Origin: Membranipora membranacea
Lineage: Eukaryota; Bryozoa; Gymnolaemata; Cheilostomatida; Membraniporidae
Assembly: GCA_914767715.1 (NCBI GenBank)
Contig: OU612068.1
Location: 9,550,001-9,614,000 of the forward strand
Length of the DNA: 64,000 nt
Reading direction: 5' to 3'
Shown here: in pieces, positions 34,801 to 46,100 of the stretch
Layout of the letters: every line of letters begins with the position of its first letter
How positions within the stretch are numbered: position 1 is the first letter of the stretch
Position numbers and translations under genes: made by a program
The notes under the pieces: model-generated
The model's input: the letters and a program-made list of their open reading frames with translations, nothing else
Database searches by the model: none
What the model was told of the DNA's origin: nothing

Positions 34801-34901
34801 CATCTCATAAACTGAGAACTGAACTTACCGAAGCTGTGGTGAAAACAAGAAAGAAGAACGAGAACAAAAGAGATCAGCTGTGTGGAAGTCATGTCTCCCA
34901 T
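28839..34901 (-). CDS. G2: membrane-anchored two-CTLD mucin-like receptor with a long stalk
   Basis: Nine exons: 34829-34901, 34375-34620, 33745-33909, 33088-33420, 32792-32920, 30950-31960, 30647-30700, 29700-29790, 28839-28962. They total 2226 bases, 741 residues, all phases consistent. Order: signal peptide (STQLISFVLVLLSCFHHSFG), CTLD1 (25-161, with both GEPNAM and LWNDGRAES), CTLD2 (162-315, NYWIGAEVNHTLPPKWD, closing TDCSRKLPFICVS), a 337-residue Thr/Ser/Pro stalk, an 18-residue linker (DGSEQKQPETADEQFP), a transmembrane helix (WWVLTAFGGSCLLVALIGLL) and a 41-residue tail with VFVDNPVFQ. EPN plus WND is the mannose-type Ca2+/sugar signature. The stalk should be densely O-glycosylated. 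The last three exons pair only with G1, so G1 and G2 form the membrane subclass. Upstream DNA matches that of G6. Confidence 0.88.
31660..31910 (-). repeat. 60-bp tandem repeat encoding 20-residue mucin units in G2
   Basis: The sequence repeats with an exact 60-base period about four times, with few changes. On the coding strand it gives 20-residue units built from TTTPTTT blocks alternating with KP or RP. The low divergence implies recent expansion or homogenisation, so stalk length is likely to vary between alleles. Confidence 0.9.
32170..32536. mobile_element. TTAA-flanked MITE (piggyBac-type target) in a G2 intron
   Basis: Termini are AGGGCAACCAAGGTTTC and its inverse GAAACCTTGGTTGCCCT. 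TTAA lies directly outside both ends (32166-32169 and 32537-32540). TTAA duplication is characteristic of the piggyBac superfamily. The 367-bp element has no coding capacity and sits between the CTLD2 second exon and the mucin exon. Confidence 0.8.
34137..34318. mobile_element. Palindromic MITE in the CTLD1 intron of G2
   Basis: The right part ends CTAGACAGCCGCCTTTTAT and the left part carries CAGCTGCTCAGACGG, matching the ends of a fuller copy in G3 (41144-41365) and a near-identical copy in G6 (62312-62490). Inner arms AGTGGCATTACATTATCA (34170-34187) and their inverse (34250-34267) surround a perfect palindromic core. The same intron carries it in G2, G3 and G6, so insertion predates those duplications. 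Confidence 0.75.
34191..34251. repeat. Perfect 61-nt inverted repeat (30-nt arms, 1-nt centre)
   Basis: The arms at 34191-34220 and 34222-34251 are exact inverse complements around a single A. The same 61 bases occur at 62363-62423 in G6. In the G3 copy of the host MITE this core is replaced by unrelated sequence, so it looks like a separate addition or a core that G3 lost. Confidence 0.95.
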
Positions 34902-35817
34902 CCGAATATTACTGACGGGTAAACATTATCATAAACAAACGAGTGCACAAGAGCTAAAGTGAATAATTAACCACAGGCCCCTTAAATGTGTCTTATCTAT
35001 TTAGTGCGGCAGAAATTGTTAAAAGAGACAAAGCCTGCTTTATCAGCAGGTGATCTCGATAACAAGATCGAACTCTGACATTGGCCATAAACGAGCATGC
35101 CGTTGGGGAATATTGAAGTTCAACTACCTAATACTGAGTTTGCGGAAAAACTGAGCGGAAAATATCATGAATTAACTTCGACACCTTGCCGAACCTTATA
35201 AATATTTTTTGGACAATGATTGTATTGAGCTAATCAAAATTGTGTTTCAAACTACATTCTGTATGCTACCTTTGTTTGGAACCATGAGTCAAATCAAAAC
35301 AATAAGGATATAAAAAACATGTTGGGTCACTTCTTCTTTCAATGACGTCTAAGAAAATACAAGGATCTAATAAATTTAATTGATGTAGATGTCTTTTTTT
35401 TCTCTTTCTTGTTTAGGCATTAAGTTGCTAGTATATCACCTTGAAACCATGTAGTTGGGTAATGTGCGTGGTCTAACATCAGCGATGTAATCAGCATACA
35501 TTTATTTATCAAAAGCTTGAACACCTCAATGCTTCCTCAAAGTCAGCTTATATATCAGAGTTTTTATTTATCTACTCTTTGTTGATCAGTATCAAAAATA
35601 TTGAAAACTAGTAAAAGGGAGTTAAGTTTTGAAGCTTTCCACATTTTAGCTTGCTGCAATACAGCAGAAGCCGCCAAGGATGAGCACGTAAATACTTCAT
35701 GCGCAAAAACAAATGCTGGACAAAATCGTTCAGCGATAACTCATTTACACTCAAGATTATATAAAAAATCGGGTAATAAATGATACATCACATAGCACCA
35801 CATTACATCTGTTCAAG
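34902..35817. other. Intergenic region between G3 and G2
   Basis: About 0.9 kb containing the presumed G2 promoter. Shared words with the other G-gene upstream regions include AAGCCTGCTTTATCAG and GGTGATCTCGATAACA, about 120-150 bp upstream of each start codon in G2, G3, G4, G5 and G6. These may be a conserved promoter or 5' UTR block. No TATA box assigned. Confidence 0.5.
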
Positions 35818-37312
35818 CTACACACATAAATCCATGCCCTTGTCATATGTCTTCCCATTGAGACAGTCATCTGTCAGAATTATCTGCACTCTGTCAGGTT
35901 GTACCACACTGCAACATAAATCCAATGTCAAACTCAAAAAAAAAGGTCTAGAAAATCATTCATCTCAACACAGACTGTTTTAGCGTAGAAAGAAAATTGG
36001 TGATCGTCTTCTCTCTTGTTGTGAGGAGATAACTTTTTGTTCTATATCGCTAACTACCCTATGAAACTACAGTAAGCTACAAACATCTAACCCCTTTGTA
36101 CCAGATATAACATTAATATTCACTCACGGTGGTAATTTATTCACTATGACAATGTTGAAGATCTGTACTTTACTCTTGAGTTCAGACATTCTCTTATTCA
36201 GCCTGTCTCTTAGATCCGTAGGTACTTCGGTAACATCAGCGGTGTATGTGATATTAGTGGGCCAAGTCACAGATAGATTCTGGTTTGTACAGCTCAACTT
36301 AGCTTTCTCTGCAGTATATGGCTGTCCACAATCTGCAAAGAGGGTATTTACTGAATGACAATCGTAGGTGGATAATTACAAATCAAAAATACTTGGTCTT
36401 GTTTATCGGCTAACTTTCAGCTCAGTTATTACTCAGCCATCACAATTATTGCTCATTGTAATTGTGCTTCATGGCATGTGCCTCATATATACCTGTCTGT
36501 TAACATATAAGCGCGCGTACATTGATATGTAGATGTATATAATTTCTCTGTTTTTTCTGATCAGGACCAGCGACCATGGAAACTCACCAGGCTTGCATAT
36601 TCCCTCCATTTGAGAAAAGTGACTATTGACAACACCTTTCAGTGTCTTGGAGATGATTGGATTGTTAATTAGATCACATCTGACTCCATACTGCGCTCTA
36701 AATGCTAGTCTTCTTAGCAGAATGTAATCTAAAAAACCAACAAACGCCAGTCAAAAATCTAAGTCAATGTCTAAATACAGATTGCTATCGTTCAATAACC
36801 CTAGGATATCTTTGGGTCTTCCTAAAGTAAGCTGAACAGCCTCTAAACTAGTTGCAGGATATGTTGATTGGCCACGTTTAACTAAGAGTGGCCAGCAACT
36901 GGCAAGTAGGCATGTGGCAAATACAGCATGTAAAGGCTTTTACTATTCAATATATTTCACTGCGCAGTAAAGCAGTTTCATACATACACAACACTTGTAG
37001 TCATTAGGGTCCTCATACAAATTACATCTTCATACTTCACAACAGAAAACCTGGCTTTGTATTACCTATTATCCTGATTGTGATGTTACAAATTTTCTCA
37101 TCCTGAAACACCTGATATTTGTAAGCACCAACAGGAAGACTAAGCCTGTGTTTCACAGAACCAGACATGAGATCCAGATTAGCTTCTCCTGTTAGCGGTG
37201 AGATAACTCCTATTATGTTTTCTGGACATTTTACTTCCGGAGTAAATGCTAAAAGTTTAAAATGGTCATCAATCTGATAAAAGCTAATGCCATTTTATTA
37301 TTTTCTATGGTA

Positions 37313-40050
37313 GTGGGGGTAGTGGTGGGGGTGGTGGTGGGGGTAGTGGTGGGTGTGGTGGTGGGGGTGGTGGTGGGGGTGGTGGTGGGGGTAGTGGTTG
37401 GGGTAGTGGTGGAGGTAGTGGTGGGGGTAGTGGTTGGGGTAGTGGTGGAGGTAGTGGTTGGGGTAGTGGTGAAGGTAGTGGTTGGGGTAGTGGGGAAGGT
37501 AGTGGTTGGGGTTGGAGTAGAAGTGGGGTTAGTGGTTAGAGGAGGAGTATAATCTAATTGGAAAAAAAAAAAATTATTAGAAGTATTCATGCAGTCTGTT
37601 TGAATATACGTCTTTACTCACTTAAACACATCTTTTTAAGCTAGGACACCATTAGGCACCTGCAGTAGCAAAAGGCATCACACAGCTTCCCAATCTGGGG
37701 CAATGGCAGTTTCAGTATCAGTGCAGTTGATATGGTGGGCAGTGGGATGTGCATATAGGCTACGGCTCTAACAACTTATTTTAAACAACAATCTTTGACT
37801 TTTCGTTGCATTCCTATTCACTGATATATTCATGGATTAGGGAAACATATCTGACACTGAACAAACACATGGAAACTTATGTATTATTTTTCATCCTTGA
37901 TTGGCCCAAAAGTTCGGTAATGCTACAGCCGACCCCTTGTAAACACTTGTCAAATAGCTTGCTTGAGTTTTGAAAGGTCGTTACTGAGATGTCATGTCAG
38001 TCAATGCATAGCGTTAAGCACCTAATTATAGCTAGATCCAATTACTGACACAAAAATATACACATGTAATTTCTACACAAATAGCCATACTGTGTATTAT
38101 ACCAATAATCCATGAATTCATTCAATGTCCCCATTTACCATGTGGTTGACATTTGGAAAGATGACTGATTCCCTTGCAATTTGCTTACCAGATACACAGA
38201 TGAACGGTAGTTTCCTGGAGCAGTCAGTGCCTGTGATTCTGTACCCAGATATGACCCCACAAAATACATTCAACTCCTTAAGAACAAAACGACCATCATA
38301 TCCTTTCAGAGTTTCTTTAAAAGATAATCTCCGTGATGATTGCTCTCAACAACATAATCTATGGATGCAGCGGCACAGTCAAATTATACAAGACATCTTC
38401 CATGTCTAAAAACTTTGGTATGATTTTGTTCTTTGTTGTAGATGTTTTGCTCACACTCAAATCTCGTTATACCATTCATTTCAAATAATGACCGGTTGAT
38501 GGAAAGACATGTTAATGAGTTTGGAAATAGTTAATCGCAACCAGAGGGCCAGCAAAGGGGACATGTAAAGCTAGGCTATAGTCCATGTGGTTTTATGAAG
38601 CTCGCAGCGTTAAGCTTAGGCATAAACATATAAATACTTATTAATTGATCTATAGGTCTATGAGTTAAGATTGTAATCAGGTGGTAGTGGGTGGTAGTGG
38701 GGGTAGTGGTGGGGGTGGTGGTGGGGGTAGTGGTGGGGGTGGTGGTGGGGGTGGTGGTGGGGGTGGTGGTGGGGGTAGTGGTGGGGGTAGTGGTGGGGGT
38801 AGTGGTTGGGGTAGTGGTGGAGGTAGTGGTTGGGGTAGTGGTGAAGGTAGTGGTTGGGGTAGTGGGGAAGGTAGTGGTTGGGGTTGGAGTAGAAGTGGGG
38901 TTAGTGGTTAGAGGAGGAGTATAATCTAATTGGAAAAAAAAAATATTATTAGAAGTATTCATGCAGTCTGTTTGAATATACGTCTTTACTCACTTAAACA
39001 CATCTTTTTAAGCTAGGACACCATTAGGCACCTGCAGTAGCAAAAGGCATCACACAGCTTCCCAATCTGGGGCAATGGCAGTTTCAGTATCAGTGCAGTT
39101 GATATGGTGGGCAGTGGGATGTGCATATAGGCTACGGCTCTAACAACTTATTTTAAACAACAATCTTTGACTTTTCGTTGCATTCCTATTCACTGATATA
39201 TTCATGGATTAGGGAAACATATCTGACACTGAACAAACACATGGAAACTTATGTATTATTTTTCATCCTTGATTGGCCCAAAAGTTCGGTAATGCTACAG
39301 CCAACCCCTTGTAAACATTTGTCAAATAGCTTGCTTGAGTTTTTAAAGGTCGCTACTGAGATGTCAGTCAATGCATAGCGTTAAGCACCTAATTATAGCT
39401 AGATCCAATTACTGACACAAAAATATATACATGTAATTTCTACACAAATAGCCATACTGTGTATTATACCAATAATCCATGAATTCATTCAATGTCCCCA
39501 TTTACCATGTGGTTGACATTTGGAAAGATGACTGATTCCCTTGCAATTTTCTTACCAGATACACAGATGGACGGTAGTTTCCTGGAGCAGTCAGTGCCTG
39601 TGATTCTGTACCCAGATATGACCCCACAAAATACATTCAACTTCTTAAGAACAAAACGACCATCATATCCTTTCAGAGTTTCTGTAAAAGAAAATCTCCG
39701 TGATGATTGCTCTCAACAACATAATCTATGGATGCAGCAGACACAGTCAAATTATACAAGAGATCTTCCATGTCTAAAAACTTTGGTATGATTTTGTTCT
39801 TTGTCGTAGATGTTTTTCTCACACTCAAATCTCTTTATACCATTCATTTCAAAAAATTACCGGTCCATGGAAAGACATGTTAATGAGTTTGGAAACAGTT
39901 AATCACAACCAGAGGGCCAGCAAGGGGACATGTAAAGTCCATATGGTCTTATGAAGCTGCAACGTTATGCTTAGGCATAAACATATAAATACTTATTAAT
40001 TGATCTATAGGTCTATGCGTTAAGATTGTTAGGAACCGCCTGTAATCAAA
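37313..40050 (-). repeat. 1.37-kb direct tandem duplication inside G3
   Basis: About 37313-38680 and 38681-40050 are two head-to-tail copies, near-identical apart from a few substitutions and one 4-bp indel. Each copy contains intron, a CTLD2b exon and a mucin exon. The junction at about 38675-38690 joins the GGTAGTGG mucin repeat directly to sequence of the CTLD2a-CTLD2b intron. The second CTLD2b acceptor has changed from TACAG to TAAAG. High identity means the duplication is very recent. Confidence 0.92.
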
Positions 40051-41061
40051 ATATGTGGCAAACAAATGAAAACTTACCTATTGGAGAGTCCCACCCGGGA
40101 GCCAGTGTGTGATTCACTTCAGCTCCTATCCAGTAGTTTCCTGAGTACTTCTTGTCTTGACTGACTGTAGAATTGATAAACTTTCGGATTCCCTCAGTTT
40201 TTTCTATTGTATTTAACACAGCCAGTCTTCCTTGGTGTTCCTGACATTTTCTTTCTGCATCATAATAGTTCATACCCTCGTTCCAGCAGTGATTATAGGC
40301 ACTACAGTCAGCATCTCTTTCTGTGTGTCTGATCTTACTAAAAAAGTTGAAGCATGAACCTCCAATCTTTATAGAAGGGTTGCCGTGTGTATAACAATTT
40401 TCATCAGGTACTACAAAAGAAAGAAATAAGGAGGGATAAAGCGATAAAGATAAATGATTTAATATTAGCTACAGTGCAGTTTAGCTAGTTTTTGTATAAC
40501 TAAATGTAAGCCGCAACAATTTTCACTTGATTGAGTGGCAGATTGATGGATGAAATTGTGTAAGTGTAAGACAGAGATAAACTTCACTAAATTCCACCTG
40601 CGTCTTGTTTCTTTAAAAGTGAATAAAAATATAAATTCAAATGACATACAGTAAGATGCTAAAATGAAGAAAAACTTTGAATCATGATATTGCATCTACC
40701 TTCACACAAAGCTTTATTAGTGTGTTGATATTCTGAGTGACTTTCTGCCCTGCCATCGTTCCACAGAAATCCGAGTTCCTGCAGTAACATCATCTTATCT
40801 TCATTAGAGGCCATAGCATGCGGTTCACCAGGAGCCCATCGGAAATCAGTTACCTCACTGCCATCTTAGTGATTAAAAATTACAGTTTCCTCTAAATAAC
40901 AATTGCCAGATGTATCTTCCTCATAGAATTCGTTATTTGAGAGTATCCAGTTATTATGAAATCAGCCATCTGCAGATTTCAGGTCAAGTGAATCTTTGAA
41001 TTTTTTGACTAAGCAATAATTTTGATAAATCAGTCAGATAAACAATACACATTGCATATAA

Positions 41062-41090
41062 CCAGGGAGTTAGGGACCCAAACTCCCTGA
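41062..41090. repeat. 29-nt hairpin micro-insertion with TATAA target duplication
   Basis: The insert CCAGGGAGTT...AACTCCCTGA forms a 9-bp stem. TATAA flanks it on both sides (41057-41061 and 41091-41095). The same intron in G2 (near 34105) and G6 (near 62275) reads GCATATAAcacag or close to it without the insert, which defines the empty site. Confidence 0.85.
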
Positions 41091-41143
41091 TATAACACAG
41101 ACCAGAAACAACGACGGTAAGCGCAAACAACACTGACAAGATC

Positions 41144-41365
41144 TATAAAAGGCTGCTGTCTAGTCTAAGCGCTCAGACAAGCCCAATGCGAGTTAATGGC
41201 ATTACATTATCAAAGTGAAATTCAAAGTGAAATTGGGTGGTTGATAACTGTAATGCCACTAACTCACAACGGCGCCGTCTGAGCACTTAGACTAGCTGAA
41301 GTGCAATCTCCATACATCCCACCCTCCCTGATTCCATGCATTTAGACTAGACAGCCTCCTTTTAT
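41144..41365. mobile_element. Fuller copy of the CTLD1-intron MITE, in G3
   Basis: Ends ATAAAAGGCTGCTGTCTAG and CTAGACAGCCTCCTTTTAT are inverse repeats, and inner CTAGTCTAAGCGCTCAGAC pairs with GTCTGAGCACTTAGACTAG. The centre (AAGTGAAATT repeated) differs entirely from the palindromic core of the G2 and G6 copies. A second TTAGACTAG near the right end suggests a small internal duplication. Confidence 0.75.
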
Positions 41366-41422
41366 CGATCTTCAGTAGTGTTTCAACTCACCTTTGCAAG
41401 ACATGATATAAGTTACACCTAC

Positions 41423-43143
41423 CGTCCCAGAACCAGCGTTTTGTGCTGTGTGCGGATATCCATATACTACCATCTTTTGGTAAACCTTCTTTTTTCATCA
41501 GATCTCTGGTAGAGTTTATAAGCTCAGGGCTGATGGTAATGTTAACTAACTATGATCCTGTTCCTTCACAAGACTCTTTAGCCTCACTCCAGTCTAGGCT
41601 ACTTTTATATAATCTCAGACAGTATGCATTATCTGATATGAGACCATCCTGGCAAAGGGGGTCAAGCGCTGAAATCGTACAAAGATGCCTGATGAAATTA
41701 ATGAGAGGAACAAATAAATGTGTCTACCAACAGCTAAATTAGCATACATGTAATTTCATCCCTTCATAAAACAGTAAAATGAGGGTAAAGCATAGATGGC
41801 ACAGCTATCTCAAAATGTATGACATGATAAGAAGAAATCTTCTCCCAAACTGAGAACTGAACTTACCGAAGCTTTGGTGAAAACAAGAAAGAAACGCGAG
41901 AATAAAAGAGAACAGCCATATGGAAGTCATGTCACCTATCAAGATATTACTGACAGGTAAACTGGCCATCAACAGTTCAGCGAGGGCACAAGACCTAAAC
42001 TGAACAATTAGACACGGACACATGCACAGGCCCCTTCAATGTGTCATATCTATCTAGTGCGGCGGAAATTGTTAAAAGAGACAAAGCCTGCTTTATCAGT
42101 AGGTGATCTTGATAACATGATTGAATCCTGACATTGGCCATAAACGAGCATGCAGTTGGGAAATATTGAAGCTCAACTACCGTATACTGAGTCTGCAGAA
42201 AAAAATTAACAGTAAAGCTGGAAACGTCGTCTTTTGTTTCTTTCTTGTTCATGCATTACGTTGCTAGTATAACATCTTGGAACCCTTTGCCAGTGTTAAA
42301 TGTAGTTGGCTCTAGCATCAGCAATGTTAGCAACATACTTTTTTCTCATCCAATGCTTCCTCAGAGTCAACTTATATATCAGAGCTTTAATTCGTCAAGT
42401 CTTTGTTGATCAGTATCAAAAATATTGAAAAACTAGGCGAAGGGAGTTATATATTGATCAGCCTTCCACATTTTACTTTGCCACACCACAGCAGATGTCA
42501 TTGAGTATGAGCAAATAAATATTTTATATGCAAAAATAAATGCTGGATAAAATCATATAAATCAAGATGATTTATATCTAAAACATTTTAATATTGGTCA
42601 GGTAATAACTGTACACTCAAATAGCACAACACTGCATTTGTGTAAGCTACACACATAAATCTGTTCCCTTGTCATATGTCTTCCCATTGAGGCATTCATC
42701 TGTCAGAATTATCTGCACTCTGTCAGGTTGTACCACACTGCAACAGTAATTTTGACAATAATGGCTTAGAAAGTCACTCAACTCTACGCAGACTGTTTTA
42801 GCGTAGAAAAAAATTGGTGATCGTCTTCTCTCTTGAAGAGATAACTTGTCGTTCTATATCGCTCAATACCCTATGAAACTACAATAAGCTACAAACATCT
42901 AACCTTTTGTACCAGATATAACATTAATATTCACTCACGGTGGTAATTCGTTCACTATGACAATGTTGAAGATCTGTACTTTACTCTTGAGTTCTGACAT
43001 TCTCTTATTCAGCCTGTCTCTTAGATCCGTAGGTACTTCGGTAACATCAGCAGTGTATGTGATATTAGTGGGCCAAGTCAAGGATAGAGTCTGGTTTGTA
43101 CAACTCAACTTAGCTTTCTCTACAGTATATGGCTGTCTACAAT
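41423..43143 (-). repeat. Segmental duplication shared with 56590-58294
   Basis: The 5' end of G3, its upstream spacer of 717 bp and the 3' end of G4 are nearly identical to the 5' end of G5, a 719-bp spacer and the 3' end of G6. The shared spacer length and sequence show that the array grew by duplication of blocks spanning gene boundaries, not of single genes. Confidence 0.85.
41931..42646. other. Intergenic region between G4 and G3
   Basis: A 716-bp spacer, near-identical to the G6-G5 spacer. It carries the same upstream block (AAGCCTGCTTTATCAGTAGG) before the start codon. No gene seen. Confidence 0.5.
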
Positions 43144-46100
43144 CTGCAAGGAGGGCATTATCAACTACCTTATATTGCTCAACTCACACAGTTAAGTCAA
43201 TGTACTTAAATTTCAAAGCATGTAACGCATAGATATCAGAAAGTTCACATATACACGTGGATTTCTTAACGCTATGATAAGTACATGTATGATATTGCTA
43301 AGTGTATTAAAGACCAGGACCACCGCCACTTGACACTCACCAGGCTTGCATATTCCCTCCATTTGCAAAAAGTGACTATTGACAACACCTTTCAATGTGT
43401 TGGAGGTGATCGGATCATTTAGTAGATCACATCTGACTCCATACTGTGCTCTGAATGCCAGTCTCCTTAACAGAGTGTAATCTAAAGCAATCAGCAGTGG
43501 ACATTTAAAAAATCTAAGTTTAAGTCTAAATAAAGATTGTTATCATTCAATATCACCATAAGAAATTTTGGGTCTTACTAAGATAAGCTGATCGCTAAAA
43601 ACTAGTTTCAGGATAAGTTGGTTGGTGACAGTTAAAATAGAGTGATAAATAGGGCCAGCAATTGGCAAGTAGCCATGTGACCATTAACAACATGTAAAGG
43701 CTCTACATGTTATTAGTCAATAGTTCACTGTGCAGCATGGAAAGCAGTTCCATACATACAGAACACTTGCAGTTGTTAGGGTCCTATACTAAGTATTTCT
43801 ATTTATTGAAAACTTGACTTTGTAATACCTCTTATCATGATTGTGATGTCACAAATTCTCTGATCCTGAAACACCTGATATTTGTAAGCACCAACAGGAA
43901 GACTGAGCCTATGTTTCACAGAACCAGACATGAGATCCAGATTAGCTTCTCCTGTTATCGGTGAGATAACTCCTATTATGTTTTCTGGACATTTTACTTC
44001 CGGAGAAAATGCTAAAAGTTTAAAATGGACATCACTGTAATATACATGTAGGCTAATACCATTTTATTATTTCCTCTCTACTTTGGTTGATATGTAGCCT
44101 GCGTCTATGGTGTAGGTATGGTAGGTATTGGTCATTGGTAGGTATGACGACAGCGGAACACTAACACAACAAAGCTTCATTTCTTGGAGCGTAAAGCAAG
44201 ATTCGAATAACGCTGAGGTAAATTTGACACAAACTCGACAAATTCTTAGGCCCCTAAGAGCCAGCCTCAGAAGTCCTCAAGCTTTTACAAAAGTTTTTTA
44301 AAGTTTCAATAGCTTCTAAAATAATCATGACCCAAATATTATTGAATGGTTTTGAAAATTCTGCGTCGGTTTACTTTCCCGAACTTCAAAATATTTAACA
44401 GTTCAAACTGCACTAACCCTTACAGACAGTAATGTACATACTGAGTACTGTTTGTGTTACCTTTCACAGAGATCCTGACAGTACAGGAGTTATTCTCAGC
44501 CTCATAAATATAGTCTCCTGCAATGAGAGTCATAAACCGGCCTGGTTCTACTTCTACCTTTGACCTATCTTCACCATTATTCAGTTTTCTTGTCATATTT
44601 GTTGTGATACACGCTGGTCTTGTTGTAGTGGTAGTGGTGGGTGTAGTGGTGGGTGTAGTGGTGGGTGTAGTGGTGGGTGTAGTGGTGGGTGTAGTGGTGG
44701 GTGTAGTGGTGGGTGTAGTGGTGGGTGTAGTGGTGGGTGTAGTGGTGGGTGTAGTGGTGGGTGAAGTGGTGGTTGTAGTTGTAGTGGTCTGTGTAGTTGT
44801 GGGGGAAGTGGTAGAGGTAGTGGTGGGTGTAGTTGTGGTTGTAGGTGTAGTAGTGGGGGTAGTTGTGGTTGTGGGTGTGGTGGTTGGAGGAGGAATATAA
44901 TCTAATTGGAAGAATAACAATAACTATTAGAAGTATTCATGCAGCTTTACGCACATAATACATCTTTTCAGTCTAGAACGCTATAAGGCACCTATAGCGG
45001 CATAAGGCATCACCCAGCTCCTCAATCTGAGGCAAAGGCCTTTCTGGATTTTGTTTCAGTATCAGTGCACTTTATATTGTGGGTAGTATGCTGTGCATAT
45101 ATATATATAGGCTATGTCTCTAGCAACATGTTTTAAACAACAATCTTGGACTTTGCGTGGCATAACTTTTACCATATTGTTGACATTTGGAAATCTATCA
45201 CCAACATTCAAAGATGACCGATTCCCGGAAACATGTCCACAAATCACATGCAATTTTTATACAACTTGTAGAAACCACTCACCAGATATACAGACATAAG
45301 GGAGTTTCCTGGAGCAGTCAGCACCTGTGATTCTGTAACCTGACATCACCCCACAAAATGCATTTAACTTCTGACGAATGAAACGGCCATCGTATCCTGT
45401 CAGAGCTTCTGTAAAAGATCAATGCATCCAGCACGGTTGAAGTATTAATCACATTATGCTTGTCTAAGGATCTCAATTAACTTAATTTTTTGCCATTAAT
45501 AGTTTGCTTGCACTCAGGTTTAGAAATACCATTTTAATTTCAAATAATGACCAACTCATTAAAATACAGGTGACTGCATTGAAAGACACGCTGACAATCT
45601 GATAAATAATCCCTGCTATGGGTTCCCAGCAAACGGGCCATGTAGGCTTCAATCACACCAATACACATACGCTGCAGACAGACAATAAATCGTGCAAAGT
45701 CCGAAAGATTGAACATTTACCTATAGGAGAGTCCCACTTGGGTGACAGTGTGTGATTCACCTCAGCTCCTATCCAGTAGTTTCCTGAGTACTTCTTGTCT
45801 TGAGTGACTGTATAATTGATAAACTTTAAGATTTCCTCAGTTTTTTCGACTGTATTAAGCACAGCCAGTCTTCCTTGGTGTTCCTTACATTTTCTTTCTG
45901 CATCATAATAGCTCATACCCTCGCTCCAGCAGTGATAATTGGCACTACAGTCAGCATCTCTATCGCTGTGTCCAGTCTTACAGAAAAACTTGAAGCATGA
46001 ACCTCCAATCTTTATAGAAGGGTTGTCCTGTGTATAACAACTTCCATCAGGTACTATAGAAACAACAAGAAGGGTAGAATAATGTAGGATCAATGGATCG

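Larger units (their letters stand above)
33745..35817 (-). repeat. Segmental duplication shared with 61914-63994
   Basis: The 5' half of G2 (CTLD1 and signal exons with their introns) and its 0.9-kb upstream intergenic DNA are nearly identical to the 5' half of G6 and its upstream DNA, including the palindromic MITE. Differences are scattered substitutions and small indels. The block ends at the 3' terminal exon of the next gene (G3 here, the truncated G7 in the other copy). Confidence 0.85.
35818..41930 (-). pseudogene. G3: secreted-type two-CTLD mucin-like gene, broken and internally duplicated
   Basis: Recognisable exons: signal 41867-41930, CTLD1 41423-41668 and 40700-40864, CTLD2 40078-40410 and 39556-39681, mucin to 38925, second CTLD2b 38189-38314, second mucin to 37553, HYR2 37066-37248, then 36588-36728, 36128-36332 and terminal 35818-35908 (TAG 35818-35820). 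CTLD1 carries an in-frame TAG (41550-41552) where sister genes encode Glu in GSELVN. The HYR1 half-exon and its donor are gone: the second mucin runs straight into intron sequence and stops at 37249-37251. The first mucin also lacks a donor. All other exons are open. It may be a recent pseudogene, or a null allele in the sequenced individual. Confidence 0.8.
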
